Counted from the stretch's first letter, positions 35,269 through 45,171 are shown. The stretch: 64,000 bases of DNA from CAYZHM01 sp964478225 (GCA_964478225.1 CAYZHM010000006.1:25150-89149), one strand, 5' to 3'. Made by a program: numbers and translations. Notes: generated by a model from the letters alone, not told the origin.

Positions 35269-37524
35269 ATGAAAAGACTATTTCTTACCCTTGCGGCTGT
35301 CCTGCTTTTTACTCAAAGCGCTTTTGCTGAACAAACTATTCGCGAGATTCGCGTGACAGGGGCGCAACGTATCGAACCTGCGACCATCTTGTCTTATCTG
35401 GATTTGGATGTCGGTGATGAGATGAGCCGTCCGGCGATGGACAAAGCGCTTAAGGGATTGTTTGCGACTGGGTTGTTCGTAGACGTGACTTTGCGTCAGG
35501 ATGGTAGTGTTCTTTTTGTTGAGGTTGTCGAAAACCCGGTTATTAATGAGATCGCCTTTGAGGGGAACGACAAGCTGGAGGACGATGAATTGTTGTCCGA
35601 GATTCAATTAAGACCCCGTCAGGTTTTTACGCGGACGAAGGTGCAGTCCGATGTTTCGCGTCTTTATCAGGTTTACCGTGCTAGTGGCCGTTTTTCTGTG
35701 GTGATTGAGCCTAAGGTTATCAAGCTTGATCAGAACCGCGTTAATCTTGTTTTTGAAATTGATGAAGGCGGAGTGACATCCGTTGAGAAGATCAGTTTTG
35801 TTGGTAACCAGAGATTTGATGATGATACTTTGCGTAGTGAGATCAGCACCAAGGAGAGTGCTTGGTACCGCTTTATTGCGACGGACGATCGTTATGATCC
35901 GGACAGGCTTTCTTACGACCAGGAGCTGTTGCGCAAGTTTTACTTGAAGAATGGTTATGCTGATTTTCAGATTATTTCGGCCAATGCTGAGTTGTCGAAT
36001 GATCGTGAGAATTTCTTCCTGACGTTTACGGTTGAGGAAGGTGACCGGTATAAGGTTGGGAATGTCAACGTCAATTCACAAATCCTTAATTTTGATCCAT
36101 CAGCTCTGGAGGCAGTGGTTGAGATTAAGGGTGGTGATTGGTATGACGCTGAGCGTGTTCAGGAGCACGTGGACAAGATGACGGATGTTCTTGGAGATAT
36201 GCAGTATGCGTTCGTGAGCGTGACACCGGATATTCAACGTAACCGCGATACGAAGACGGTTGATGTGACCTTTGTTGTGAATGAATCGCCGCGTGTATTC
36301 GTTGAGCGCGTGAATGTGAATGGAAACGTCAGAACGCTCGATAAAGTTTTACGCCGTGAGATGTCGCTTGTTGAAGGTGACCCGTTCAATCGTTCGAAAT
36401 TGGCGCGTTCGGAACAGAAATTGAAAGACCTTGATTTTTTCGAGAAGGTTGATGTTCAGGTTTCTCAGGGATCAGCACCGGACAAAAGCGTTATTGATAT
36501 TGATGTGATGGAAAAGTCTACAGGCGAGCTTTCTGTTGGCGCTGGTTTTTCTACGAACGACGGGCCTTTGGCTGACTTCCGTATCACTGAACGGAACCTT
36601 ATGGGTAAGGGCCAGCAATTGTCTTTGGCGGCTGTTGTAGCGGGTAAGCGTACAGAGTTTGATGTTGGCTTTACGGAGCCGTATTTCCTTGATCGTGATT
36701 TGTCAGCAGGGGTTGATTTGTTCCATATTACTCGCGACTTCCAGGACGAAAGCTCGTATGACCAGCGCCGGACAGGCGGTGGATTGCGTCTTGGTTATCC
36801 TTTGTCTGAGCGTTGGCGCCAGACTTTTGGATATCGTATCGAGAGCAATGATATCCGCAATGTGGACGCTGATGCCTCACGTTTTATTCGTGATCAAGAA
36901 GGCCGCCGCGATACATCAGCGATTAATCAGCGCTTGGTATATGATAGCCGCGACAGCAAGTTGTTCCCGACGGACGGATATATGTACTGGCTGGACACGG
37001 AGCTTGCCGGCTTAGGTGGTCATGCGAAATATGTTTCCGGGCAAACAGGGGCTTCTGTTTACTATCCTTTGGCGGATCGTTGGACTTTGAACTTGTTGGG
37101 CGAGGTTGGTGCTATCGGTGGGTATAGTGATACAGATGTGGAGATTAATGAACGGTTCTTCCTTGGTGGATCGACCTTGCGTGGTTTCTCGAAGTCTGGC
37201 GTAGGGCCTCGTGACTCAACGACAGATGATGCTTTGGGCGGTAATTATTTCTATCGCGGGACGGCCGAGATGAGTTTTCCTGTTGGATTGCCCGAAGAGA
37301 TGGGGGTTTCCGGCCATCTGTTTAATGATGTGGGGAGCTTGTGGGAGCTTGATGAGACTGGTCCGGAAGTACAGGACGAGAGCAGCCTTCGTGCAAGTGC
37401 CGGCGTCGGGGTTTCGTGGCGGTCGCCATTTGGCCCCGTTCGTGTTGATTTGGCAAAGCCTTATCTTGATGAAGAATATGATGAAGACGAGGTTTTCCGC
37501 TTTAATTTTGGGACACGTTTCTAA
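35269..37524 (+). CDS. bamA: Outer membrane protein assembly factor BamA
   Basis: The 751-residue Omp85 protein has a signal peptide (MKRLFLTLAAVLLFTQSAFA), five POTRA repeats (to about residue 410) and a beta-barrel with GAGFSTNDGPLADFRITERN and FFLGGSTLRGFSKSGVGPRD (the VRGF-type loop-6 motif, here LRGF). The protein ends in Phe (FNFGTRF), the usual outer-membrane signal. It inserts outer-membrane proteins. ATG 35269 was chosen because the signal peptide starts there; a GTG at 35242 is in frame. A weak promoter (TTGCAA at 35209) is possible in the 154-base gap after rseP. Confidence 0.97.
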   Translation: MKRLFLTLAAVLLFTQSAFAEQTIREIRVTGAQRIEPATILSYLDLDVGDEMSRPAMDKALKGLFATGLFVDVTLRQDGSVLFVEVVENPVINEIAFEGNDKLEDDELLSEIQLRPRQVFTRTKVQSDVSRLYQVYRASGRFSVVIEPKVIKLDQNRVNLVFEIDEGGVTSVEKISFVGNQRFDDDTLRSEISTKESAWYRFIATDDRYDPDRLSYDQELLRKFYLKNGYADFQIISANAELSNDRENFFLTFTVEEGDRYKVGNVNVNSQILNFDPSALEAVVEIKGGDWYDAERVQEHVDKMTDVLGDMQYAFVSVTPDIQRNRDTKTVDVTFVVNESPRVFVERVNVNGNVRTLDKVLRREMSLVEGDPFNRSKLARSEQKLKDLDFFEKVDVQVSQGSAPDKSVIDIDVMEKSTGELSVGAGFSTNDGPLADFRITERNLMGKGQQLSLAAVVAGKRTEFDVGFTEPYFLDRDLSAGVDLFHITRDFQDESSYDQRRTGGGLRLGYPLSERWRQTFGYRIESNDIRNVDADASRFIRDQEGRRDTSAINQRLVYDSRDSKLFPTDGYMYWLDTELAGLGGHAKYVSGQTGASVYYPLADRWTLNLLGEVGAIGGYSDTDVEINERFFLGGSTLRGFSKSGVGPRDSTTDDALGGNYFYRGTAEMSFPVGLPEEMGVSGHLFNDVGSLWELDETGPEVQDESSLRASAGVGVSWRSPFGPVRVDLAKPYLDEEYDEDEVFRFNFGTRF

Positions 37525-37565
37525 TTTGAAGCGATTATAATTTTACAAAGAAAGAGAGACCTAAA

Positions 37566-38135
37566 ATGTGGACGAGTAATCTGCTGAGAACATGTATGGC
37601 TGTGGGCGTTTGCCTGGGCGCAATGAATAGTTATGCTTTGGCGGAGGACGCAGCGCCGGCCTCTTCGCAAGGGATGTCGATCGCGATTGTCGATGTGAGA
37701 TTGTTGTTGACGGACTCTAAAGCCGCGCAAAGCATTCAAAAACAAATAAAAAAGATGCGCGATAGTTTTTTGAAGGAGTTGGCAGACGAAGAAAAAGAAC
37801 TTCGTGATCTTGAGAAAGCACTGGTTGAGAGCAAAGATACGGTTTCTGCAGAAGAGTTTGCAAAGAAGCGTAAGGAGTTTGAAGAAAAGTTGCTGAAGAC
37901 GCGCCGTGAAGCTGAGGAAAAGCGCCGTAAGCTTGAGCAGGCTGCTGCTGAGGCATCTGACAAGCTTCGTGAGGAAATTACGGGTGTTGTCGAAGGGATT
38001 TCAGAGAAAAAGAAATATGACCTCGTATTGTCTTCGCAGGATGTTGTTGTTGGTGCGAACTCTCTGAACATCACGAAGGAAGTCATGAAAAAGCTGAATG
38101 ATGAGGTCAGCGAGATTTCCGTTAAAATGAAATAG
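37566..38135 (+). CDS. skp: OmpH/Skp family periplasmic chaperone
   Basis: The 189-residue protein has a signal peptide ending near NSYALAED, then IAIVDVRLLLTDSKAAQSIQ, the Skp entry strand, and a long charged coiled coil (about residues 55-145) like the tentacles of Skp, closing with a strand region (YDLVLSSQDVVVGA). It keeps outer-membrane proteins soluble on their way to BamA. AAAGAGAG precedes the ATG. It lies between bamA and lpxD as usual. Confidence 0.9.
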   Translation: MWTSNLLRTCMAVGVCLGAMNSYALAEDAAPASSQGMSIAIVDVRLLLTDSKAAQSIQKQIKKMRDSFLKELADEEKELRDLEKALVESKDTVSAEEFAKKRKEFEEKLLKTRREAEEKRRKLEQAAAEASDKLREEITGVVEGISEKKKYDLVLSSQDVVVGANSLNITKEVMKKLNDEVSEISVKMK

Positions 38136-38144
38136 GCGTCTTTG

Positions 38145-39110
38145 ATGGCTGACCCGCGTTTTTTTGATAAGCAAGGCTCTTTAAAATTAAAAGATGTTGT
38201 GCGCTTATCCGGGGCGGCTCTGGGCGAGGGCGTTGATCCTGAGATCGTTATAGACGATGTAGGGTCTTTGGAGCAGGCTGATGCGGGTCAGGTCAGTTTT
38301 CTTGATAATGTGAAATATAAGCAGGCCTTTGCGCAGACGAGCGCAGGGGCTGTGTTTGTGCGCGATGAGCTGAAAGCGATTGCGCCAAGCGGGACGGCTG
38401 TTCTTATCTCGGATAATCCTTACAGGGCCTATGCATTAACGGCGCAGCACTTTTATCCGCAGGCCATTCTGAAGGAAAACATTTCCAAGGATGCTCATAT
38501 CGCTAAGAGCGCCAAGATTGGCAAGAATTGCGTGATTGAGCCTGGCGCTGTAATTATGGACAACGTTGAGATCGGCGATTATTGCAAGATCGGTGCGAAT
38601 GCGGTGATTTCGCATGCGATTATCGGGTCGTATGTCAGTATTTATCGCGGGGCTTGCATTGGACAGGACGGGTTTGGCTTTGCCATCGATCCGAAAGGTT
38701 TTGTGAAAGTTCCGCAGCTTGGGCGTGTGATTATTGAAGACCATGTCGAGATTGGAGCGAATACGACGATTGATCGCGGGGCCGGACCAGACACTGTTAT
38801 TGGTGCAGGGACGTGGATCGATAATCTTGTACAGATTGGTCATAATGTTAAGATTGGCAAGGGGTGCGTAATTGTTTCGCAGGTCGGCATATCGGGAAGT
38901 ACTGTGCTGGAGGATTATGTGATGATTGGCGGGCAGGCAGGGTTGGCGGGTCATTTGCGTGTGGGTAAGGGCGTCAAAATTGCGGCTCAATCAGGCATTA
39001 TGAGAGACATTCCAGCCGGTAGTGAGGTGATGGGATCGCCGGCAATTCCGATTAGGCAATTTATGCGGCAAACAGCGACATTGAATCGTTTGGTAAAAAA
39101 GGATAAATAG
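38145..39110 (+). CDS. lpxD: UDP-3-O-(3-hydroxyacyl)glucosamine N-acyltransferase
   Basis: The 321-residue left-handed beta-helix enzyme adds the N-linked acyl chain in lipid A synthesis. The N-terminal uridine-binding domain (SVSFLDN-like QVSFLDNVKYKQAF) is followed by hexapeptide repeats; GQDGFGFAIDPKGFVKVPQ and VQIGHNVKIGKGC hold the catalytic His region. ATG 38145 follows the skp stop by nine bases; the TTG just before it is not needed. Confidence 0.95.
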   Translation: MADPRFFDKQGSLKLKDVVRLSGAALGEGVDPEIVIDDVGSLEQADAGQVSFLDNVKYKQAFAQTSAGAVFVRDELKAIAPSGTAVLISDNPYRAYALTAQHFYPQAILKENISKDAHIAKSAKIGKNCVIEPGAVIMDNVEIGDYCKIGANAVISHAIIGSYVSIYRGACIGQDGFGFAIDPKGFVKVPQLGRVIIEDHVEIGANTTIDRGAGPDTVIGAGTWIDNLVQIGHNVKIGKGCVIVSQVGISGSTVLEDYVMIGGQAGLAGHLRVGKGVKIAAQSGIMRDIPAGSEVMGSPAIPIRQFMRQTATLNRLVKKDK

Positions 39111-39116
39111 GACGAC

Positions 39117-39566
39117 ATGGCAAAGAATTCGAAGATTGATATCAATCGTATTATGCAGATGATCCCGCATCGCTATCCCATTTTACTGTTGGATCGTGTG
39201 CTTGACGTTCAGCCGGGAGAGTCTGTGCATGCGATCAAGAATGTCACCATTAACGAGCCGCATTTTCAAGGGCATTTCCCTAAATATCCCGTGATGCCGG
39301 GGGTTTTGATTATTGAGGCGTTGGCGCAGGCCGGTGCGATTATTGTCGTCGAGGCGATGGGCGCGGATGTTGAAGGAAAAACAGTGCTGTTTATGACGAT
39401 TGATAATGTGAAGTTTCGCCGTCAGGTTGTTCCAGGCGATGTTTTGCATTTGCATGTGGAAAAGACACAGTCCCGGGGCGCGGTTTGGAAGTTTAAAGGG
39501 CGGGCCGAGGTTGATGGACAGGTTTGTGCCGAAGCCAGTTTTGGCGCAATGATTTCGGATGCTTAG
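39117..39566 (+). CDS. fabZ: 3-hydroxyacyl-[acyl-carrier-protein] dehydratase FabZ
   Basis: The 149-residue hot-dog enzyme has NEPHFQGHFPKYPVMPGVLI with the catalytic His, and IEALAQAGA with the catalytic Glu. It dehydrates 3-hydroxyacyl-ACP in fatty acid elongation and competes with LpxA/LpxD for hydroxyacyl-ACP, which explains its place among lpx genes. It starts six bases after lpxD. Confidence 0.97.
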   Translation: MAKNSKIDINRIMQMIPHRYPILLLDRVLDVQPGESVHAIKNVTINEPHFQGHFPKYPVMPGVLIIEALAQAGAIIVVEAMGADVEGKTVLFMTIDNVKFRRQVVPGDVLHLHVEKTQSRGAVWKFKGRAEVDGQVCAEASFGAMISDA

Positions 39567-39594
39567 TTTCGTAACATCTCGCAACAAACTGTGA

Positions 39595-39630
39595 TTGTTC
39601 TCTGGCGTTTAATGCCGCTATATCAAAGAT
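39595..39630 (+). promoter_or_regulatory. Putative promoter directly before lpxA (leaderless candidate)
   Basis: TTGTTC (39595-39600), 18 bases and TATATC (39619-39624) are followed by six bases and the lpxA ATG at 39631. There is no Shine-Dalgarno. The 64-base gap after fabZ is unusual for this otherwise tight lpx run. Confidence 0.35.
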
Positions 39631-40422
39631 ATGAGTAATATACATCCTACAGCCGTCATAGCAGATGGTGCAAAAATTGGTTCGGGTTGTGAGATCGGGC
39701 CTTATTGTGTTGTTGGCGCCCATGTTCAATTGGGCGATAAAGTGACATTGAAGAGTCATGTCGTTGTTGACGGGCATACGCGGGTTGGTGAAGGCACGAT
39801 TGTTTATCCGTTTGCATCTTTGGGTTCGGCGCCACAAGATTTAAAATATGCCAATGAGCCTTCGACCCTTGTGATTGGCAAAAATAATAGTATTCGAGAG
39901 CATGTGACGATGAATCCCGGCACCAAGGACGGTGGGATGAAAACCGTTGTGGGCGATAGTTGCCTGTTTATGATGGCGACGCATGTGGCGCATGATTGCC
40001 GTATTGGGAACAATGTCATCATGGCGAACAATGCAACGCTTGGGGGACATGTAACGGTTGGGGATTTTGCGATTATTGGCGGATTGGCGGCGGTACATCA
40101 ATTTATTCGTATTGGAGATCATGCAATTATTGGCGGGATGTCAGGTGTTGAGGCCGACGTTATTCCGTATGGCCGCGTAAAAGGCGAGCGAGCGCATCTT
40201 GCGGGGCTCAATTTGATTGGTCTGGAGAGACGCGGATTTGATAAAGATCAGGTGCGGAATTTACAACGTGCGTATAATCAGTTGTTCGGTGATGAGGGGA
40301 CGCTTGAGCAAAGGCTCGAGCTTGTTGCGAATGACTTTGGCGATGATGAGACGATTATGAAGATCGTTGGCTTTGCCCAAGAGAAAACCAAGTTCCCGTT
40401 ATGTCAGCCTCAGAAAAAATAA
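39631..40422 (+). CDS. lpxA: UDP-N-acetylglucosamine O-acyltransferase
   Basis: The 263-residue trimeric left-handed beta-helix enzyme starts lipid A synthesis. HPTAVIADGAKIGSGCEIGP opens the helix; HVAHDCRIGNNVIMANN holds the catalytic His, and IGGMSGVEADVIPYGRVKG and LIGLERRGFDKDQV are family markers. Its last 22 bases overlap lpxI. Confidence 0.97.
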   Translation: MSNIHPTAVIADGAKIGSGCEIGPYCVVGAHVQLGDKVTLKSHVVVDGHTRVGEGTIVYPFASLGSAPQDLKYANEPSTLVIGKNNSIREHVTMNPGTKDGGMKTVVGDSCLFMMATHVAHDCRIGNNVIMANNATLGGHVTVGDFAIIGGLAAVHQFIRIGDHAIIGGMSGVEADVIPYGRVKGERAHLAGLNLIGLERRGFDKDQVRNLQRAYNQLFGDEGTLEQRLELVANDFGDDETIMKIVGFAQEKTKFPLCQPQKK

Positions 40423-41213
40423 AAACACTTGGCATTATTGCCGGGGGTGGAGATTTGCCACGCCTGGTTTTGAATGCGTGCGTAGGCCATGGAATTGAAC
40501 CGTTTGTCGTTGCGTTGGAAGGGCAAGCGGAGGCTGGAAGTGTTGAGGGTATGCCTCATATATGGGTCCCGCTCGGCAAGGCAGGACGGATCATTAAAGC
40601 TCTTAAATCCAGAAATATTTCAGATCTTGTTTTGATTGGATCACTGGGGAAACCATCTTTTAGTGCGTTGAAACCCGATTTGAAAGCGGCGCTTTTTGTG
40701 GCCAAGTATGGGTATAAATCGCTTGGGGATGATCGTTTATTAAAATCTTTACGGGAATTTTTAGAGCGTGAAGGGTTTCATGTTCATGGGGCGCATGATT
40801 TTGTGCCAGGGCTTTTGACGCCTGAAGGTGTTTTGGGAACTGTTGGATGTGAGAAATATCAAGATGATATTCGTCTTGGTGTTGAAAGCGCTTTGGAATG
40901 GGGGGCGGCGGACAGGGGGCAATCGGTTCTTGTTTGTGACGGTGAAGTGGTTGCAAGAGAAGGCAGGGCTGGCACAGATGCTATGATAAGGGAGTTTGGA
41001 TGTGAAGGTGGCATCATGGTTAAAATGTGCAAGCCAGGGCAAGACAAAGATTTGGATTTACCAACGATTGGATTGAAGACGATTGAGAATGCTGTGGCTA
41101 CGAAATTGGCAGGAATTGTTGTTCATGCCGGAGAGAGTTTTTTTCTGCAGCGTGACGAGGCGATTGCGAAGGCGAATGAGGCTGGATTGTTTGTTGTTGG
41201 AATAAAGCCATGA
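40401..41213 (+). CDS. lpxI: UDP-2,3-diacylglucosamine diphosphatase LpxI
   Basis: The 270-residue protein matches LpxI, the alphaproteobacterial replacement for LpxH: LGIIAGGGDLPRLVLNAC at the N-terminus, LIGSLGKPSFSALKPD, and the C-terminal domain with GTDAMI and PTIGLKTIENA. It hydrolyses UDP-diacylglucosamine to lipid X. The ATG at 40401 lies inside lpxA and has no ribosome binding site, so coupling is likely. It overlaps lpxB by four bases. Confidence 0.94.
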   Translation: MSASEKIKTLGIIAGGGDLPRLVLNACVGHGIEPFVVALEGQAEAGSVEGMPHIWVPLGKAGRIIKALKSRNISDLVLIGSLGKPSFSALKPDLKAALFVAKYGYKSLGDDRLLKSLREFLEREGFHVHGAHDFVPGLLTPEGVLGTVGCEKYQDDIRLGVESALEWGAADRGQSVLVCDGEVVAREGRAGTDAMIREFGCEGGIMVKMCKPGQDKDLDLPTIGLKTIENAVATKLAGIVVHAGESFFLQRDEAIAKANEAGLFVVGIKP

Positions 41214-42343
41214 GTAAGACAATATTTTTAATTGCTGGGGAGCATTCAGGCGATGCTTTGGGCGGTCGTTTGATGGCGGCGCTTCGGGCGAAAGGAGAAG
41301 TACGCTTTTCGGGTGTTGGTGGGCCGATGATGGTGGCGCAGGGGCTGAGCAGTTTAGTGCCGATGGGTGATTTGTGCGTTATGGGGTTGGTTGAGGTTTT
41401 CAAGCATTATCCGCGGTTGAAGAAGCTTGGGATGATGATTATTGAGGAGATTGAGAAGGCGCAGCCGGATGTTGTGGTGACGATTGATTTGCCGGACTTC
41501 AATTTTCGTGTGGCAAAGCTTTTGAAGCAACGCGGGATTTTTAAGGGAAAGATTGTTCACTACGTGGCGCCGACGGTTTGGGCATGGCGGCCGGGTCGTG
41601 CGAAAAAGATTGCGAAGTTTCTGGATGGGTTGATGTGCTTGTTCCCGTTTGAGCCGAAATATTTTACAAAGCATGGATTGCAAGCTGAGTTTGTTGGTCA
41701 TTCGTTGGTTGAGAGCGGGATTGTTGCGGGCGATGGGTCGCGCTTTAGAGAGCGCTATGAATTGCGGAATGAGAAATGCATAGGGCTGTTTTTTGGTAGT
41801 CGGCAACGAGAGATTGAAACGATTGGTCCAGTGTTAAAGGATGTTGCCCAAAAAATAGCGACGGCCTATCCGCAGGCGCATTTGATTGTGCCGACGATGG
41901 TGGAATTTGAGCCGGCGCTCTTGGATTTGTTGGTTGATGTCCCGTTATCGGCGACGTTTGTGACGGACGCAAAAGGAAAATGGGATGCGTTTAAGGCCTG
42001 TGATGCGGCGGTGGCTGTGTCGGGGACTGTTGGATTGGAGCTGGCTTATGCGGGTGTGCCGCATGTGATTGCTTATAAAATGAATGTGCTGTCATGGGTG
42101 CTGGTGCGGTTATTGGTGCGGACGAAGTATGCGCATTTGGTGAATATTTTGCTGGATAAGCCTGTGGTTCCAGAATTTTTGCAGGATCACTGCACGGCGG
42201 AGCGAATTGCAGCGGGCGTTGAAGTTGTGCTGAATTATCCTCTGCCGCAAAAGAAGGCGTTTGAGAGCATGCGGGGAATGCTGTTGCCTGATGCGGCTGT
42301 CGGGCCGTCTGAGAAAGCGGCGGGGTTTGTGTTGAGTGTTTAA
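41210..42343 (+). CDS. lpxB: Lipid-A-disaccharide synthase
   Basis: The 377-residue GT19 glycosyltransferase condenses lipid X with UDP-diacylglucosamine. AGEHSGDALGGRLMAAL, GVGGPMM, HYVAPTVWAWRPGRAKKI and LFPFEPKYF are family motifs, and SGTVGLELAYAGVPHVIAYKMN marks the nucleotide-binding half. It ends the lpx run; its stop overlaps the stop of gltA on the other strand by about four bases with no terminator. Confidence 0.96.
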   Translation: MSKTIFLIAGEHSGDALGGRLMAALRAKGEVRFSGVGGPMMVAQGLSSLVPMGDLCVMGLVEVFKHYPRLKKLGMMIIEEIEKAQPDVVVTIDLPDFNFRVAKLLKQRGIFKGKIVHYVAPTVWAWRPGRAKKIAKFLDGLMCLFPFEPKYFTKHGLQAEFVGHSLVESGIVAGDGSRFRERYELRNEKCIGLFFGSRQREIETIGPVLKDVAQKIATAYPQAHLIVPTMVEFEPALLDLLVDVPLSATFVTDAKGKWDAFKACDAAVAVSGTVGLELAYAGVPHVIAYKMNVLSWVLVRLLVRTKYAHLVNILLDKPVVPEFLQDHCTAERIAAGVEVVLNYPLPQKKAFESMRGMLLPDAAVGPSEKAAGFVLSV

Positions 42344-43665
42344 CCGCGCTTATCGATAGGAACGTAAGGGCGTTTGGCCGGGCCTGTGTAAAGCTGACGC
42401 GGGCGGCCGATACGAAGGCTTGGCTCTTCGATCATTTCTTTCCACTGTGATATCCAGCCAACCGTGCGGGCGACCGCGAAGAGGACTGTGAACATTGATG
42501 TTGGGAAGCCCATAGCGCGCAGGATGATTCCGGAATAGAAGTCAACATTCGGGAAGAGCTTGCGGTCGATGAAGTATTGATCTTGTAGCGCGATTTTTTC
42601 GAGTTCCATCGCGACTTCGAGCATGGGGTCCTTGACGCCTAAGCTGGCGAGAACGTCGTCGGCAGCTTTTTTGAGGACTTGCGCGCGTGGGTCGAAGTTT
42701 TTGTAAACGCGGTGACCGAAGCCCATGAGACGGAATGGGTCGTCTTTGTTTTTGGCTTTTTCAATGTATTCAGGAATGCGGTCTTTGGAGCCGATTTCGG
42801 CGAGCATTTCCAAGACTTCCTGGTTGGCGCCGCCGTGGGATTTGCCCCAGAGGGAGGCGATGCCTGCGGCGATACAAGCGAACGGGTTGGCTTGAGATGA
42901 TCCGGCGAGGCGGACGGTCGAGGTTGAGGCGTTTTGCTCGTGGTCGGCGTGAAGGATGAAGATTTTGTCCATGGCATCAGCAAGAACCGGATTCACTTTG
43001 TAAGGCTCAGCAGGAACGCCAAAGCACATATAAAGAAAGTTTTCCGAGAAGTTGAGATCGTTGCGTGGGTACATGAAAGGCTGGCCGATTGAGTATTTCA
43101 ATGTCATTGCGGCAAGGGTCGGGATTTTTGCGATCAAACGGTGCGCGGAGACTTCGCGCTGATCTGGATCCCAGATATCGAGGGAGTCATGGTAGAACGC
43201 CGACAAGCCGCCGACAACGCCGCACATGATGGCCATTGGGTGTGCATCACGGCGGAAGCCGCGATAGAACATGTGGACTTGCTCGTGAACCATGGTGTGG
43301 TAGGTGATTTCTTTATCGAACCAAGCGAGTTGATCTTTGGTTGGGAGGTCGCCGTAGAGAAGGATATAAGCGACTTCGAGGAAGGAGCTTTTGGCGGCCA
43401 ATTCTTCGATTGTATAGCCGCGGTGCATCAGGACGCCTTTGTCGCCGTCGATAAAGGTTAGGCGTGAGGTGCAGGAGCCTGTGGAGGTGAAGGAGGGGTC
43501 GAATGTGAAGTGACCGGTTTCTTCGTAAAGTTTGCGGACGTCTATGACGCTTGGGCCTTCGACGCCATCGATGACGGGGAGTTTATAGCTTTCGCCGGTT
43601 TGATCATTGGTCAGTGTGAAAGTTTTTTCAGCATGTTGCGGTGCTTTTTCAGCGGCGTTTGACAT
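42340..43665 (-). CDS. gltA: Citrate synthase
   Basis: The 441-residue type II citrate synthase has FTSTGSCTSRLTFIDGDKG, HADHEQNASTSTVRLAGSS (catalytic His), GFGHRVYKNFDPRA (catalytic His) and VDFYSGIILRAMGFP with the catalytic Asp. It opens the TCA cycle. A ribosome binding site (GGGGAT) precedes the ATG at 43665. It converges with lpxB. Confidence 0.97.
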   Translation of the reverse strand: MSNAAEKAPQHAEKTFTLTNDQTGESYKLPVIDGVEGPSVIDVRKLYEETGHFTFDPSFTSTGSCTSRLTFIDGDKGVLMHRGYTIEELAAKSSFLEVAYILLYGDLPTKDQLAWFDKEITYHTMVHEQVHMFYRGFRRDAHPMAIMCGVVGGLSAFYHDSLDIWDPDQREVSAHRLIAKIPTLAAMTLKYSIGQPFMYPRNDLNFSENFLYMCFGVPAEPYKVNPVLADAMDKIFILHADHEQNASTSTVRLAGSSQANPFACIAAGIASLWGKSHGGANQEVLEMLAEIGSKDRIPEYIEKAKNKDDPFRLMGFGHRVYKNFDPRAQVLKKAADDVLASLGVKDPMLEVAMELEKIALQDQYFIDRKLFPNVDFYSGIILRAMGFPTSMFTVLFAVARTVGWISQWKEMIEEPSLRIGRPRQLYTGPAKRPYVPIDKRG

Positions 43666-43712
43666 AGATAATCCCCAGAGTTTTTATTGTTTGAATCGCT
43701 TACGTAGTCAGC

Positions 43713-43740
43713 AATATAGAGTAGCTTTTTTGCGGTGCAA
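43713..43740 (-). promoter_or_regulatory. Promoter of gltA
   Basis: On the minus strand TTGCAC (43735-43740), 16 bases and TATATT (43713-43718) lie in the 102-base gap between gltX and gltA. The predicted leader before the gltA ATG is about 40 bases. Confidence 0.55.
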
Positions 43741-43767
43741 TATCAATTCTCTTGTATGTTGTTTTAC

Positions 43768-45171
43768 TTAAGAGAGGGTAGTCTGTAGGCGTGCAAGAGT
43801 TTCCTCTTTGCCAAGGATGGCGGCGGCTTCGAAGATGGACGGGGATTGTGTTGTGCCTGTGAGGGCTGCACGCATAGGCATGGCGACCTTACCGAGTTTG
43901 CCCTCGGCGATTTCATCGGCAATGTTTTTGCATATTGCTTGAATGGTTTCTGAGGTTAGATCGTTCAACTTTTCAATGGCAGCGTATAATTTTGAAAGAG
44001 GTTCCTGGCCTTCTTTGATTAAGGCTTGTGCCTTTTCATCATAGGAAAGTGGCAGTGTGGCATGATAGAAACTTGATTCTTCGGCAAATTGGATCAGGGT
44101 TTTTGATCGCGTTTTGAGTTCGTCTATGCCTTTTAAGACGCGTTCGTGGCCGAGGGATGTTGTCGGGATTTTATAAAATGGTTTTGCGAGGTCAATAAGG
44201 CGTTTGGGATCGCATTGCTGGATGTAATGGGCGTTTACGCTTTCAAGCTTGGTGAAATCAAAACGGGCGGGCGATTTGCCGATGTGATCGAGATCAAACC
44301 ACTCGATGGCTTGCTCGGTTGAAATAATTTCATCATCGCCGTGGCTCCAACCAAGACGCAGAAGGTAATTGCGCATGGCTTCAGGCAAATAGCCCATCTC
44401 ACGGTATTCCTCGACGGAGGCGGCGCCGTGGCGTTTGGACATTTTGGAGCCGTCAGGTCCTAGAATTAACGGGAGGTGAGCGTAGATCGGGGGTTCCCAG
44501 TCCATGGCGTAGTGAATTATGTTCTGGCGGAAGGCGTTGTTGAGATGGTCATCGCCGCGAATGATGTGGGTTACGCCCATGTCGTGATCATCCACGACAA
44601 CGGACAGCATGTAAGTTGGGGTGCCGTCGGAGCGTAGGATGATGAAGTCATCGAGTTGTTCGATGGGCATATGGATTGTACCCTGGACTTTATCCAGGAT
44701 TGTCATGCTTGTGTCTTTTGGATTTTCGCTTGGTAAAGGAGCTTTGATACGGATGACAGGTTTGACGCCGGGCGGGGGTGTTTGTGTGCTGTCGCGCCAG
44801 CGGCGGTCATAAAAAGTCGGCAATCCTTCGGCCTTGGCTTTTTCGCGCATGGCTTCGAGTTCTTCAGGCGTGCAGTAACATTCATAGGCCTTACCGCTTT
44901 CAAGCAGTTGTCGTGCAACGTTGGCATGGCGTTCGCGTTGTTCGAATTGAGAGACGATATCACCGTTCCAGTCTAGCTCTAGCCAATGCATGGCGTTGAT
45001 GAGTGCGGTGACGGCTTCCTCGTTGTGGCGGGCGCGATCTGTGTCTTCGATGCGGAAGAGCATTTTACCGCCGTGATGTTTGGCGTAGAGCCAATTGAAC
45101 AGCGCTGTGCGGGCGGTTCCAATATGCATGAAGCCTGTGGGTGAAGGTGGGAATCTGGTAACTACGCTCAT
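43768..45171 (-). CDS. gltX: Glutamyl-tRNA synthetase
   Basis: The 467-residue class I synthetase has PPSPTGFMHIGTART (HIGH-type motif, His16) and SKMSKRHGAASVEEYREMGYLPEA split by the KMSKS-type loop. In alphaproteobacteria two GltX copies are common, one sometimes charging tRNA-Gln for later amidation; which one this is cannot be told here. ATG 45171 was chosen because homology begins MSVVTRFPPSP and AAGAGCAAG precedes it; the frame is open for 81 codons more, but that stretch runs into comEC and is basic and unstructured. Confidence 0.95.
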   Translation of the reverse strand: MSVVTRFPPSPTGFMHIGTARTALFNWLYAKHHGGKMLFRIEDTDRARHNEEAVTALINAMHWLELDWNGDIVSQFEQRERHANVARQLLESGKAYECYCTPEELEAMREKAKAEGLPTFYDRRWRDSTQTPPPGVKPVIRIKAPLPSENPKDTSMTILDKVQGTIHMPIEQLDDFIILRSDGTPTYMLSVVVDDHDMGVTHIIRGDDHLNNAFRQNIIHYAMDWEPPIYAHLPLILGPDGSKMSKRHGAASVEEYREMGYLPEAMRNYLLRLGWSHGDDEIISTEQAIEWFDLDHIGKSPARFDFTKLESVNAHYIQQCDPKRLIDLAKPFYKIPTTSLGHERVLKGIDELKTRSKTLIQFAEESSFYHATLPLSYDEKAQALIKEGQEPLSKLYAAIEKLNDLTSETIQAICKNIADEIAEGKLGKVAMPMRAALTGTTQSPSIFEAAAILGKEETLARLQTTLS